This document shows positions 56,325 to 64,000 of a DNA stretch of 64,000 nt, one piece after another. Under the pieces are notes generated by a model, which had not been told where the DNA came from, did not search any database, and saw only the letters and a program-made list of their open reading frames with translations. Within the stretch, counting starts at the first letter, position 1. Each line of letters begins with the position of its first letter. Source of the stretch: Verrucomicrobiia bacterium (GTDB lineage: Bacteria > Verrucomicrobiota > Verrucomicrobiia > Palsa-1439); contig JAJVHY010000009.1 in NCBI GenBank assembly GCA_022072455.1, positions 62,001 through 126,000 on the forward strand. Reading direction: 5' to 3'. Both the position numbers and the translations under genes were made by a program.

Positions 56325-59300
56325 ATGGGTCACAATGTTTCCAACCCGGTGAGGTTTCGAAGGTCGTTAGTGGTGGCGATTGCTGGACTCGTCATATCTA
56401 TGGCAGGGCCGCAGGCAGTTGCTGCGACTGCCACTTGGACGAACACGATTGCAGGAGCCAGTGATTTCTGGACCAACAACGTCAACTGGACCGCCGCGCA
56501 TCCCAGTGCCTTGGCCGACAACGCCTTCCTCACCAACAGCACTGCGACGACCTACACCAACATTCTTGATGCCGCCATCACGGTCGGTCGCGTGGTGATC
56601 TCCAACGCCAATGCCAGCGGGCAGGCCTGGCTGGTGGTCACCAACGGTGCCTTGAGTGTGACCAATGTTGCGCTGGGGATCGCCGGGCGACTACGGATCG
56701 ATGACGGCGGCATCGTGTCCAATGTGACCTCGCTGACAATGGCTGGGAATAATGGACTATTGCAGATCAATGCCGGCGGGATGTTGATGTTGACCGGTGG
56801 GGTTTCGGCCATCTTGGTGGGGACCAATAGCACCGGTAATCGTTTTGAAATCATCGGCGACGGCACCGCGCGCAGCGCCCTGGCGACCAATGTGGGAAGC
56901 GTCAGTTTGGGCGGAGTTGGCGGGTCGGCCAATTTGCTGATCCTGACCAATGGCGGCGCATTGCTGACAGGCGCTTCAACCGTCGGTCTGAATTCGAGTC
57001 TGAATGTCGGCACCATCACCAGCGAGGGTTCAGTTTGGGATGCGCGGGCCGGGCGTGTCACAGTCGGTTTTGCTGTGTCCGATGGGATATTTGCGACGAA
57101 CAACACGCTCCACATTACCAGCGGTGGGATGGCGACAAATCTCGTTGTTTGGGTCGGACTTCGCAACGCGATAAGCAGCGGCGCCAATTCCAATTCACTG
57201 ATCGTCAGCAACGGGGGTAAACTTTATAGCGGCGCAGCCCTGCAGCCATTTGGCGACAGTATTGTCGGTTACCAGTCCATGAGCAACTCGGCCACCGTGA
57301 CGGGGGATGGCTCGGTTTGGGACATGGGCGGCCGGCTGCTGACGATTGGCATCGGTCGGTTTAACTTTGCGCACTCCTCCAACAACACCGTGACGGTTAC
57401 TGATGGCGGCTTGCTGAACAACGCCGCCATCCACATCGGCAGCGCCAGCAATCAGGCGCAAGTCGGAATGAATCGTTTGATCGTTACGAACCGGGGCACG
57501 GTCGTTGCCTCAAGCGTGCTCGTTGGCGGTTTTTACACGGTCGGATCCGCGGCGAATGGCAACTCAGTTCTTGTCCTCGACAACAGCGTGCTGGAAGCCA
57601 ATGTGCTCAGCAACTTTACCGGCGGAGTCGGCAACACCATCAGCAATCGCAACGCGACCTACCAATTCACCACTGCGTCACCAACGATCTTCAATAACGG
57701 TGCCGCGAACATCGCAATCACGGACGGCACGATCTCGTTCCGCGCCATCAGCAACGCCGACATCACCAACAACCTCGGCAACGGCGCGCTCAGCGGCATC
57801 CGCTTTGCCGGCGCGAATACCTTCATGCTCAACGCGGCCTCGAACACCACCGCCGGCCAAGCGTACACCTTCGCGGTCACCGCCAGCCCGTCGAACTACG
57901 TCAACCTCGCCATGGTCAACGGCCACACGGCCTACCGGGGCGGCAACCTCAACATCGGCGCGACCGGCGGGATGCTCGTCAGCAACACCACCGCGACCAT
58001 CGGCAACCAACTGATCGCCGACGGCACCGTCCGTACGGTCAGCAGCACGTTGCGCCTGAACGATGGCCTGACCGGCAGCGGCGTGGTGACGAATGCCGGC
58101 GCGAATAGCACGCTGGTGTTCGACGGCGGCGCGGCGACGTTCGGCGGAACATTGCGCGGCGCCGGTTTGGCCGTCACGATGTCCAGTGGCGAACAGACGT
58201 TGACCGGTAATCACTCGTATGGCGGCGCCACCACGGTCAGCGGCGGGACCTTGACTCTGGCCAATACCAGCGGGACGGCGTTGAGTCTCTCGGCCATCAC
58301 CGTGAACGGCGGTCAGTTGCGCGTCGCCAATACCGGCGGCGCGGCGGTCGGGGCCGGCAACACCGTCACGGTCAGCAGCGGCGGTTCCTTGACCGGTAAC
58401 GGCACACTGGCCGGCGCGATCATCGTCAACAACAACGGCACGATTTCGCCCGGCAGCAATCTCGCCTTGGGCACGCTGACGACGGGGGCGTTGACGTTGA
58501 ACGCGGGGAGCCGGCTGGACTTTCAGTTCAGCGGCGGCAACAACGATTTCCTGGCAGTGACGGATACCGGCGGATTGAGTATTGACGGCGGGGTGTTCCG
58601 GTTGTTGCAGGGCGACGGGGTGACGCCATTCGATGCGGCGAATTTGTATTACCTCATGAATTACACCGGCGCGATTGGCGGCACCGGCGTGGGAGCGTTG
58701 TCCGTCGGCAATCCGACCGCGAATCGCACCTACAACTTTGGGACGAGCGGGGGTTATGTGACGCTCGCGATTGGCGGGACGGGTATCGGCTGGAATCCCG
58801 GGATGCTGTCCGCGGACGCGTACTGGATGACCGCGGCGAATTGGAACGGCGGCAGTGGCCCGGCGCCGGTGGAGTTCGATCAGTTGGTGTTCGACGGCAA
58901 CACGAAAGTCGCCGCGACGAACAATTTCGCGTCGGGCACACGGTTCAGCGGGATCGTGTTCACGAACACCGCCGGCAGTTTCGTGCTCCAGAGCCTGAGC
59001 TCCGGCAGCAACATCGTGAACCTCGTGGGCAACGTCGTCAACCGCAGCGCCAACACCCAAACCATCAACGTCCCGCTGACGCTGGAAGGCGGCTCCCGGA
59101 CGTTCAACGCGTCCAATGGCGCGTTGGTGATCAACGGCGTGATTCGCGGCGCGGACAGTTCCGTCGGGTTGATCAAGCAAGGCAATCACCTCGTGACTCT
59201 GACCGGCGCGAACACGTACAGCGGCATCACCGAGATCGTGACGGGGACGTTACGCGCGACACACGGCGCGGGGTTGCCGGCGGCGAGCAATTTGAAATTC

Positions 59301-60290
59301 AGCGGGGGCGTGCTGGAAAGTTCCGGGACGTTGAGCCGAAGCGTTGGCACCGCTGGTGGTTCGGTGCAATGGGCCGGAGCCGGCGGATTCAGCGCGTACG
59401 GCGGCACCTTGTCGGTGAATCTGGGTGCCAGCGTGACGTGGCCCAGCAATGTGTTGATCTTCAGTTCCAGCACTGCCAATAGCACGGTGAATTTCATCAG
59501 CGGACTCGACCTCAACGGCAGCATGCGGACCGTCCAAGTCGTCAACGGCACCGCGATTGTGGACGCCGACATTACCGGCGCGATTACCGGTGGCGCGGGG
59601 AGCGGATTGACCAAGAGCGGCGATGGCACGTTGCGGTTGAGCGGGAATAATTCATACAGCGGCCCGGTGTTGGTCAATGCCGGGACGCTGGTGATGAATG
59701 CGCCGCTCGCCGCCGGTAGCCCGCTGACTCTGGCCGGTGGCGCGTGGTTGGGCGGGACGGGAACCGTCGGGCGCGTGGTGACCGGCAGCGGCGGCATCGC
59801 TCCCGGTAACAGCCCCGGCATCTTGACGGTGGATCAACTCAATCCGTCGGCGAACATGAATTTCAGTTTTGAGTTCACGAACATCGGCTCGCCGGATTAC
59901 ACGCAGCCGGGCGCGAGTCTGAACGATGTGTTGCGGATCACGAATGCGCTGCCGTTCACGGTGGCGTTGGGGCTCACGAACACGGTGCATCTGTACATTC
60001 AGACGCCGTTGACGCTTGGGGTGACGAATGTTTTTCGCGGCGGGTTTTACACGGACGTAAGCGCGAGTTTCGACGGGAGCATTACCGGCGCGACATTCGT
60101 GGTGCATGGGCCGGGGACGTTGCTTTACGTGACGACGACAAATGAGCCGGCGTTCAGTCAGAATGGGTATGTGATGGAATTCGGCGTGTTCGGGGTCGCG
60201 GCGGTCGTGCCGGAACCGAGTGTTTTGTTGTTGCTGATCGGTGGGCTGGCCACGCTGTACTTCTCGCGGCGGCGGATGAAGCGCCAATGA
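56325..60290 (+). CDS. Giant PEP-CTERM protein with autotransporter-associated beta-strand repeats
   Basis: 1321 residues: a signal peptide ([21 protein letters not shown]), then over 1200 residues of Asn/Gly/Thr-rich beta-helix repeats. Several carry the PATR-type pattern ([55 protein letters not shown]). The end is [20 protein letters not shown] followed by RRRMK, a PEP-CTERM signal. It should be exported and displayed or shed. The stop overlaps the following pseudopilin start (ATGA). It shares the domain plan of, but little close sequence with, the protein at 44524-47301. Confidence 0.93.
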   Translation: MGHNVSNPVRFRRSLVVAIAGLVISMAGPQAVAATATWTNTIAGASDFWTNNVNWTAAHPSALADNAFLTNSTATTYTNILDAAITVGRVVISNANASGQAWLVVTNGALSVTNVALGIAGRLRIDDGGIVSNVTSLTMAGNNGLLQINAGGMLMLTGGVSAILVGTNSTGNRFEIIGDGTARSALATNVGSVSLGGVGGSANLLILTNGGALLTGASTVGLNSSLNVGTITSEGSVWDARAGRVTVGFAVSDGIFATNNTLHITSGGMATNLVVWVGLRNAISSGANSNSLIVSNGGKLYSGAALQPFGDSIVGYQSMSNSATVTGDGSVWDMGGRLLTIGIGRFNFAHSSNNTVTVTDGGLLNNAAIHIGSASNQAQVGMNRLIVTNRGTVVASSVLVGGFYTVGSAANGNSVLVLDNSVLEANVLSNFTGGVGNTISNRNATYQFTTASPTIFNNGAANIAITDGTISFRAISNADITNNLGNGALSGIRFAGANTFMLNAASNTTAGQAYTFAVTASPSNYVNLAMVNGHTAYRGGNLNIGATGGMLVSNTTATIGNQLIADGTVRTVSSTLRLNDGLTGSGVVTNAGANSTLVFDGGAATFGGTLRGAGLAVTMSSGEQTLTGNHSYGGATTVSGGTLTLANTSGTALSLSAITVNGGQLRVANTGGAAVGAGNTVTVSSGGSLTGNGTLAGAIIVNNNGTISPGSNLALGTLTTGALTLNAGSRLDFQFSGGNNDFLAVTDTGGLSIDGGVFRLLQGDGVTPFDAANLYYLMNYTGAIGGTGVGALSVGNPTANRTYNFGTSGGYVTLAIGGTGIGWNPGMLSADAYWMTAANWNGGSGPAPVEFDQLVFDGNTKVAATNNFASGTRFSGIVFTNTAGSFVLQSLSSGSNIVNLVGNVVNRSANTQTINVPLTLEGGSRTFNASNGALVINGVIRGADSSVGLIKQGNHLVTLTGANTYSGITEIVTGTLRATHGAGLPAASNLKFSGGVLESSGTLSRSVGTAGGSVQWAGAGGFSAYGGTLSVNLGASVTWPSNVLIFSSSTANSTVNFISGLDLNGSMRTVQVVNGTAIVDADITGAITGGAGSGLTKSGDGTLRLSGNNSYSGPVLVNAGTLVMNAPLAAGSPLTLAGGAWLGGTGTVGRVVTGSGGIAPGNSPGILTVDQLNPSANMNFSFEFTNIGSPDYTQPGASLNDVLRITNALPFTVALGLTNTVHLYIQTPLTLGVTNVFRGGFYTDVSASFDGSITGATFVVHGPGTLLYVTTTNEPAFSQNGYVMEFGVFGVAAVVPEPSVLLLLIGGLATLYFSRRRMKRQ

Positions 60291-61153
60291 AACGGCTCCG
60301 GCGGGCATTTACGCTGATTGAATTGCTGGTGGTGGTGGCGATCATTTCCGTGCTGGCGGCCTTGCTCATGCCGGCCCTCAAGAAGGCGCGCTCGGCGTCG
60401 CGACGCGCGGTCTGTTCCAACAATGAACGGCAGATTGGCGCGGCACTGTTCATCTTCGCGGATGATACCAACGGCTATTATCCGTATGCCCGCCCGGCTT
60501 GTTCTTACAACGCCTTCTCGGCGGCCTGCTGTTTTGGCTGGCATTTGCAGACGATGCCGTACCTCGGCGGTAAGCAAAGCCCGAGTGCGGCCCGCGTGTT
60601 TGCCTGTCCCGAAAACCCATGGCGCGTGCCGGCGCTTAACGCGTACAGCTTGAACGGCCCCGCGTTGACCTACGGGTTGAATTCGTCGGCGTTTCCGTAC
60701 AACTGGCACGATCAGAGCGGGGTGGACCCGGCCGGCGGTGGAAATCATTACAACGAACGCGCCAATCTCCGCGATTTTACCAATCCCGCCGGGGTGATGG
60801 TGCTGGGCGAAGTGCCCCACACCGACGGCAGTGATAACGGCGGATTTGTCATGCGCAGTTTCACCGTGGACGTGACGCCGTTCTGGACGGTGGTGGCGGC
60901 CTACGCGGCGTACTGGCGCACCCCGGAAATTGCCTCACGCTGCAACAACTGCACCCCGGTGGCGCGCGTCAACCACAACTACGCCTGGAATGCCTTGATG
61001 CTCGATGGCCATGTCGAATTGATTTCCAAGACCACACTCATCAAAGAAGGATTGCGCGAATACGGGGGGCAGACCAGTCAACTTTGGGACGGCGGCAAGG
61101 GGGCGAACTGGTACTCGGGCCGCAGTTTCATTCGCGGGCCGTGGCCGTATTGA
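60287..61153 (+). CDS. Prepilin-type protein with H-X9-DG domain
   Basis: 288 residues. The leader [16 protein letters not shown], and the helix after it to residue 27, form a pseudopilin signal. [17 protein letters not shown] near residue 233 is the H-X9-DG motif. Central parts are rich in Asn, Tyr and Trp. Translational coupling to the giant PEP-CTERM gene implies that the two products are made in fixed proportion and may be exported or assembled together. Confidence 0.9.
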   Translation: MKRLRRAFTLIELLVVVAIISVLAALLMPALKKARSASRRAVCSNNERQIGAALFIFADDTNGYYPYARPACSYNAFSAACCFGWHLQTMPYLGGKQSPSAARVFACPENPWRVPALNAYSLNGPALTYGLNSSAFPYNWHDQSGVDPAGGGNHYNERANLRDFTNPAGVMVLGEVPHTDGSDNGGFVMRSFTVDVTPFWTVVAAYAAYWRTPEIASRCNNCTPVARVNHNYAWNALMLDGHVELISKTTLIKEGLREYGGQTSQLWDGGKGANWYSGRSFIRGPWPY

Positions 61154-61183
61154 CTGCCTCCAATTTCGCCAACAAAGGCCCGC

Positions 61184-62218
61184 ATGAAATTTCAACAATA
61201 TGCCCTTTGGACGTGGCCGGGCGCTGTGCGCGCTGGCGAACCGCAACGACTCGTGGATCGCGCGAAAGCCGCGCGCGTTGATATTCTGATTCCCTACATC
61301 TCCCGGCGTGGTGGCACGCGACTCATCAACGGCGTGGAGACGGTGGATTTCCCGCAGTACGAAGACAACCTGCACGCGCTCATCGCCGAAGCCCACCGGC
61401 AAGGGCTGAAAATTCACGGTTGCTTCGACGAGATGAACATCTATCCGCTCATGCCGGCGGACGTGCAAAAGCTGGCGCAGGTGCGGCGCGATGGTTCACT
61501 GGGGAACGTGTTGTGTCCGGCCAATCCCACCGTCCGTGAATATATCCTCGGCGATTTGCGGCGCGTGTTGAAGGGGTTCGCTTACGACGGCATCAATCTC
61601 GAAGACGGTTACATTTTCAATCCCAACACCATTTACGATCCGGCGCATCAACTTGGCACGCAGTTCCGCACCATCCCGGTTTGCTTCTGCGACTGGTGCA
61701 AAGCTCACGCGCCGATTGACCAACTGGAGTGGACCGCGTGGCGGCAGCAGGCGTTGACGGAATTGGTGACGGCACTGGGGGCGTTGGTTCGGCCGTTCAG
61801 TGCCGCGGCGCGGATGCCGTACCGGCGGGCGTTTTATCCGCCCGACGTGGCGCACTATGACGGCTGGCAGTACTGCCAGAGCCGCGACGCGATGATGGCG
61901 GATTGGGCAGCCTGGCCGCTCGATTTTGTTTGTCCGATGACGTACTTCCACGACTCGCGCATCGTTGAATTGCAGACGCGGGAGTGTCAGCAGTTGGTGC
62001 CGGTGGAAAAACTCTGGATGGGCCTCGCGTTGGGTGGCGCGAGCGCAGAGTACTCGTTCGGCGCGACGAAGGAAAACCCGCAGTACTTCAACGATGCCGG
62101 CAAGCTGGCCGAGCAGTTGGAACTGCAACTGCGGCTCGGTCAGAAGCAGTGCGTGTTTTTCGAGCACGGGCAGATGCGCGACGAGCACATCCCGGTGTTG
62201 GCACGCTTTCATGGCTGA
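61184..62218 (+). CDS. Putative glycosyl-hydrolase-like (GHL10-type) protein
   Basis: 344 residues without a signal peptide. The sequence fits a TIM barrel: LVDRAKAARVDILIPYISRRGG, EDNLHALIAEAHRQGLKIHGCFDEMN, VREYILGDLRRVLKGFAYDGINLEDGYIF, WPLDFVCPMTYFHDS and KLWMGLALGG. The Asp/Glu pair in GINLEDGY is at the end of a predicted strand, where catalytic acids of GHL10 (DUF4015-like) proteins lie. The substrate is unknown. It follows the pseudopilin by 30 bp and completes the AraC-controlled cassette. Confidence 0.75.
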   Translation: MKFQQYALWTWPGAVRAGEPQRLVDRAKAARVDILIPYISRRGGTRLINGVETVDFPQYEDNLHALIAEAHRQGLKIHGCFDEMNIYPLMPADVQKLAQVRRDGSLGNVLCPANPTVREYILGDLRRVLKGFAYDGINLEDGYIFNPNTIYDPAHQLGTQFRTIPVCFCDWCKAHAPIDQLEWTAWRQQALTELVTALGALVRPFSAAARMPYRRAFYPPDVAHYDGWQYCQSRDAMMADWAAWPLDFVCPMTYFHDSRIVELQTRECQQLVPVEKLWMGLALGGASAEYSFGATKENPQYFNDAGKLAEQLELQLRLGQKQCVFFEHGQMRDEHIPVLARFHG

Positions 62219-62246
62219 TACGGGGCGGTTTTGCTAGAGTGCCGGC

Positions 62247-62822
62247 GTGCTCGAACCGGATCTACTTTTGGATGCGTACCGGCAGGGAATTTTTCCGATG
62301 GCCGTTGATGACCGGGGGCGCATCGGTTGGTTTTCGCCGGACCCGCGTGCGATCATTCCGCTGGATGACCGGTTTCATCTGCCGCATGGCCTGCGGCGGA
62401 CGTTGAAGAAAAAGCCGTTCGCGGTGACGTTTGACCAGGATTTCCCGGCGGTGATGCGGGCGTGTGCGGACCGGTCAGACGGGACGTGGATTTCGCCGCA
62501 GATCCTGAAGAGTTATTGCCGGCTGCACAACCTGGGGCACGCGCACAGCGTGGAAGTGTGGCGGGACGGCGACCTGGTTGGCGGATTGTACGGAGTGCAT
62601 ATTGGTGCGGCATTTTTTGGCGAGAGCATGTTTCATCGGGCGACGGATGCGTCGAAGGTCGCGCTGGTGGCATTAGTCAACCGGTTGCGCGAACGCAATT
62701 TCGTGTTGCTCGACACGCAGTGGCAGACGCCGCACCTTCGGCAGTTTGGGACGTACGAGATTTCGCGGGCGGAGTATTTGGCGATCTTGAAACGCGCGAT
62801 TGGGTTTAATGAAGACTTCTGA
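62247..62822 (+). CDS. aat: Leucyl/phenylalanyl-tRNA-protein transferase
   Basis: Adds Leu or Phe to proteins with N-terminal Arg or Lys, marking them for ClpAP degradation. 191 residues with a GTG start, somewhat shorter than the E. coli enzyme. Conserved parts are LDAYRQGIFPMAVDD, IGWFSPDPRAIIPLD, AHSVEVWRDGDLVGGLYGVHIGAAFFGESMFHRATDASKVALV and LLDTQWQTPHLRQFG. It overlaps queA by 14 bases. Confidence 0.95.
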   Translation: MLEPDLLLDAYRQGIFPMAVDDRGRIGWFSPDPRAIIPLDDRFHLPHGLRRTLKKKPFAVTFDQDFPAVMRACADRSDGTWISPQILKSYCRLHNLGHAHSVEVWRDGDLVGGLYGVHIGAAFFGESMFHRATDASKVALVALVNRLRERNFVLLDTQWQTPHLRQFGTYEISRAEYLAILKRAIGFNEDF

Positions 62823-63765
62823 TTTCGATTACGAGTTGCCGGCGGAGTTGATTGCGCAACAGCCGTTGGCCGACCGGGCGGCAGCGCGGATGTTGGTGGT
62901 GCAGCGCGCGACCGGTGAGATTGTTCATGAACAGTTCCGCAATATCGGCCGGTATTTACGGCCCGGTGATCTGTTGGTGCTTAATGACACGAAAGTGATC
63001 CCGGCGCGCGTGTGGTCGGAGAAGCCGGTGGTGGAGTTGTTATTGGTGGAAGATTTGGGCGACCGGCGGTGGAGTGCGCTGGTGAAGCCGGGCCGGCGCG
63101 CGCGGGTCGGCACAACACTGCAATTTGCCGGTATGACGGCTGTCGTGGAAGGAGAGACGAATTTTGGCGGGCGGGTGCTGCGGTTTACCGGGGACGTGGA
63201 AGCGTGGTTGGAGCGACACGGGGTGCCGCCGTTGCCGCCGTACATCAGACGCGACCGACCCGACCGGCAGGAGTTGCCGCGGTATCAAACGGTCTTCGCC
63301 CGGCAAGCCGGCGCGGTGGCGGCGCCGACGGCGGGGTTGCATTTTACGCCGGAATTGCTGGCGCAGTTTCCGCATGCGTTCATTACGTTGCACGTGGGGA
63401 TTGGGACGTTTCGGCCGGTAAAAGTGGAGGATGTGGAGCAGCATCAGATGCATTCGGAGCGGTTTGAAATACCGGCCGCGACGAAGGCGGCGATCGCGCG
63501 GGCGCAACGGGTGGTCGCGGTGGGGACGACGGTGGTGCGGGCGCTGGAGTCCACGACGACCGGGCGGACGGAAATTTTTATCCGGCCGCCATTCGAGTTC
63601 ATAGTGGTGGACGCGTTGTTGACAAATTTTCATTTGCCGAAGTCCACGTTGCTGATGTTGGTGAGCGCCTTCGCTTCGCGGGAGTTGATTTTGCGGGCGT
63701 ACGCGGAGGCGGTGCGGGAGCGGTACCGGTTTTTCAGCTACGGCGATTGTATGTTAATTCTTTGA
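62809..63765 (+). CDS. queA: S-adenosylmethionine:tRNA ribosyltransferase-isomerase
   Basis: Forms epoxyqueuosine in tRNA from preQ1 and SAM. 318 residues from the ATG at 62809, inside the end of aat. Family motifs: FDYELPAELIAQQPL, LLVLNDTKVIPAR, the long PPYIRRDRPDRQELPRYQTVFA, GAVAAPTAGLHFT, LHVGIGTFRPV and LTNFHLPKSTLLMLVSAFA. A shorter substrate loop may explain the smaller size. It converges on the terC-like gene with a 12-base overlap. Confidence 0.97.
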   Translation: MKTSDFDYELPAELIAQQPLADRAAARMLVVQRATGEIVHEQFRNIGRYLRPGDLLVLNDTKVIPARVWSEKPVVELLLVEDLGDRRWSALVKPGRRARVGTTLQFAGMTAVVEGETNFGGRVLRFTGDVEAWLERHGVPPLPPYIRRDRPDRQELPRYQTVFARQAGAVAAPTAGLHFTPELLAQFPHAFITLHVGIGTFRPVKVEDVEQHQMHSERFEIPAATKAAIARAQRVVAVGTTVVRALESTTTGRTEIFIRPPFEFIVVDALLTNFHLPKSTLLMLVSAFASRELILRAYAEAVRERYRFFSYGDCMLIL

Positions 63766-64000
63766 GTCGCCGTTGGTTTTCGCGGGCCAGATCAAGGACG
63801 CGATCACTGACAACACCAAGACACCGGCGACGACTCCCAAGGCGATGCCAATGGGGATTTTGATGTGCCAGGCGGAGAGAATCATTTTGGTGCCGACGAA
63901 GACGAGGATGAGCGAGAGGCCGTAGTGCAGGAGGTGGAAGACGTTCATCACACCGGCAAGTGCGAAGTAGAGGGCGCGGAGGCCGAGGATGGCGAAGACG
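63754..64000 (-). CDS. TerC/Alx family membrane protein, C-terminal part (5' end beyond window)
   Basis: The frame stays open to the window edge, giving about 81 C-terminal residues. AILGLRALYFALAGVMNVFHLLHYGLSLILVFVGTKM, read across residues near the edge, matches the TerC family, which is linked to metal (Mn) export and tellurite resistance. A last helix (GIALGVVAGVLVLSVIASLIW) and a short polar tail follow. The internal ATG at 63951 is not the start. Confidence 0.88.
   Translation of the reverse strand, partial: VFAILGLRALYFALAGVMNVFHLLHYGLSLILVFVGTKMILSAWHIKIPIGIALGVVAGVLVLSVIASLIWPAKTNGDSKN

Noticed and set aside
57678-59189. 503-codon minus-strand frame opposite the giant PEP-CTERM gene
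   Set aside because: Antisense of repetitive beta-helix coding sequence; Arg/Ala/Val-rich and without motifs.

Overview
The window looks like a chromosomal piece of a GC-rich Verrucomicrobiota-type (PVC group) bacterium. The evidence is the combination of PEP-CTERM surface proteins with beta-strand-rich passenger regions, single pseudopilins of the prepilin/H-X9-DG kind, a MuiA-type protein, very tight ATGA-overlapping operons and verrucomicrobial-style inverted repeats. This placement is inference; there is no rRNA in the window. I saw no tRNA, rRNA, CRISPR array, transposase or integrase.

Layout: (1) 1-2929: end of a PEP-CTERM protein, two pseudopilins and an anchored unknown protein. (2) 2937-11399: phosphate acquisition. 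A minus-strand porin-pstS-pstC-pstA operon faces a plus-strand DUF47-pit pair. Both promoter regions carry 11-bp periodic repeats that look like Pho boxes; pstB is not present. (3) 11401-17403: ilvD, a mirrored 21-bp repeat array, an 83-bp relic of a second gap gene, small membrane proteins and lipoproteins, and intact gap. (4) 17601-30932: a large signalling block. A plus-strand Wsp-like chemosensory operon (CheW-CheR/TPR-CheW-MCP-CheA/REC-CheB) ends in a receiver/PP2C phosphatase and an HPt protein. A converging minus-strand operon encodes two histidine kinases, an unknown protein, a receiver and a STAS protein. (5) 31049-39343: a secreted protein, an adenylation-carrier didomain protein, glnD, a small conserved protein, pdxJ-acpS and an LptF/G-type permease. 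(6) 39411-48418: a LacI-type regulator divergent from an operon of PEP-CTERM protein, pseudopilin, CBM9-like lipoprotein and a 1200-residue glycosidase-like protein. (7) 48415-53268: an alphaCTD-like/sigma-region-4-like protein, a LolA-like protein and a coiled-coil/TPR protein in one operon, then a MuiA-like protein. (8) 53351-64000: transketolase, then an AraC regulator divergent from a second PEP-CTERM-pseudopilin-glycosidase-like cassette, then aat, queA and the end of a TerC family gene.

Two themes stand out. First, three loci pair a PEP-CTERM protein with pseudopilins through overlapping or nearly overlapping stop and start codons, and two of these also carry a dedicated regulator and carbohydrate-active genes. 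Second, the chemosensory operon has Wsp composition, but a PP2C (RsbU-like) phosphatase sits in the place of the WspR diguanylate cyclase, with a STAS protein next door. This suggests that receptor signalling feeds a partner switch rather than cyclic-di-GMP.
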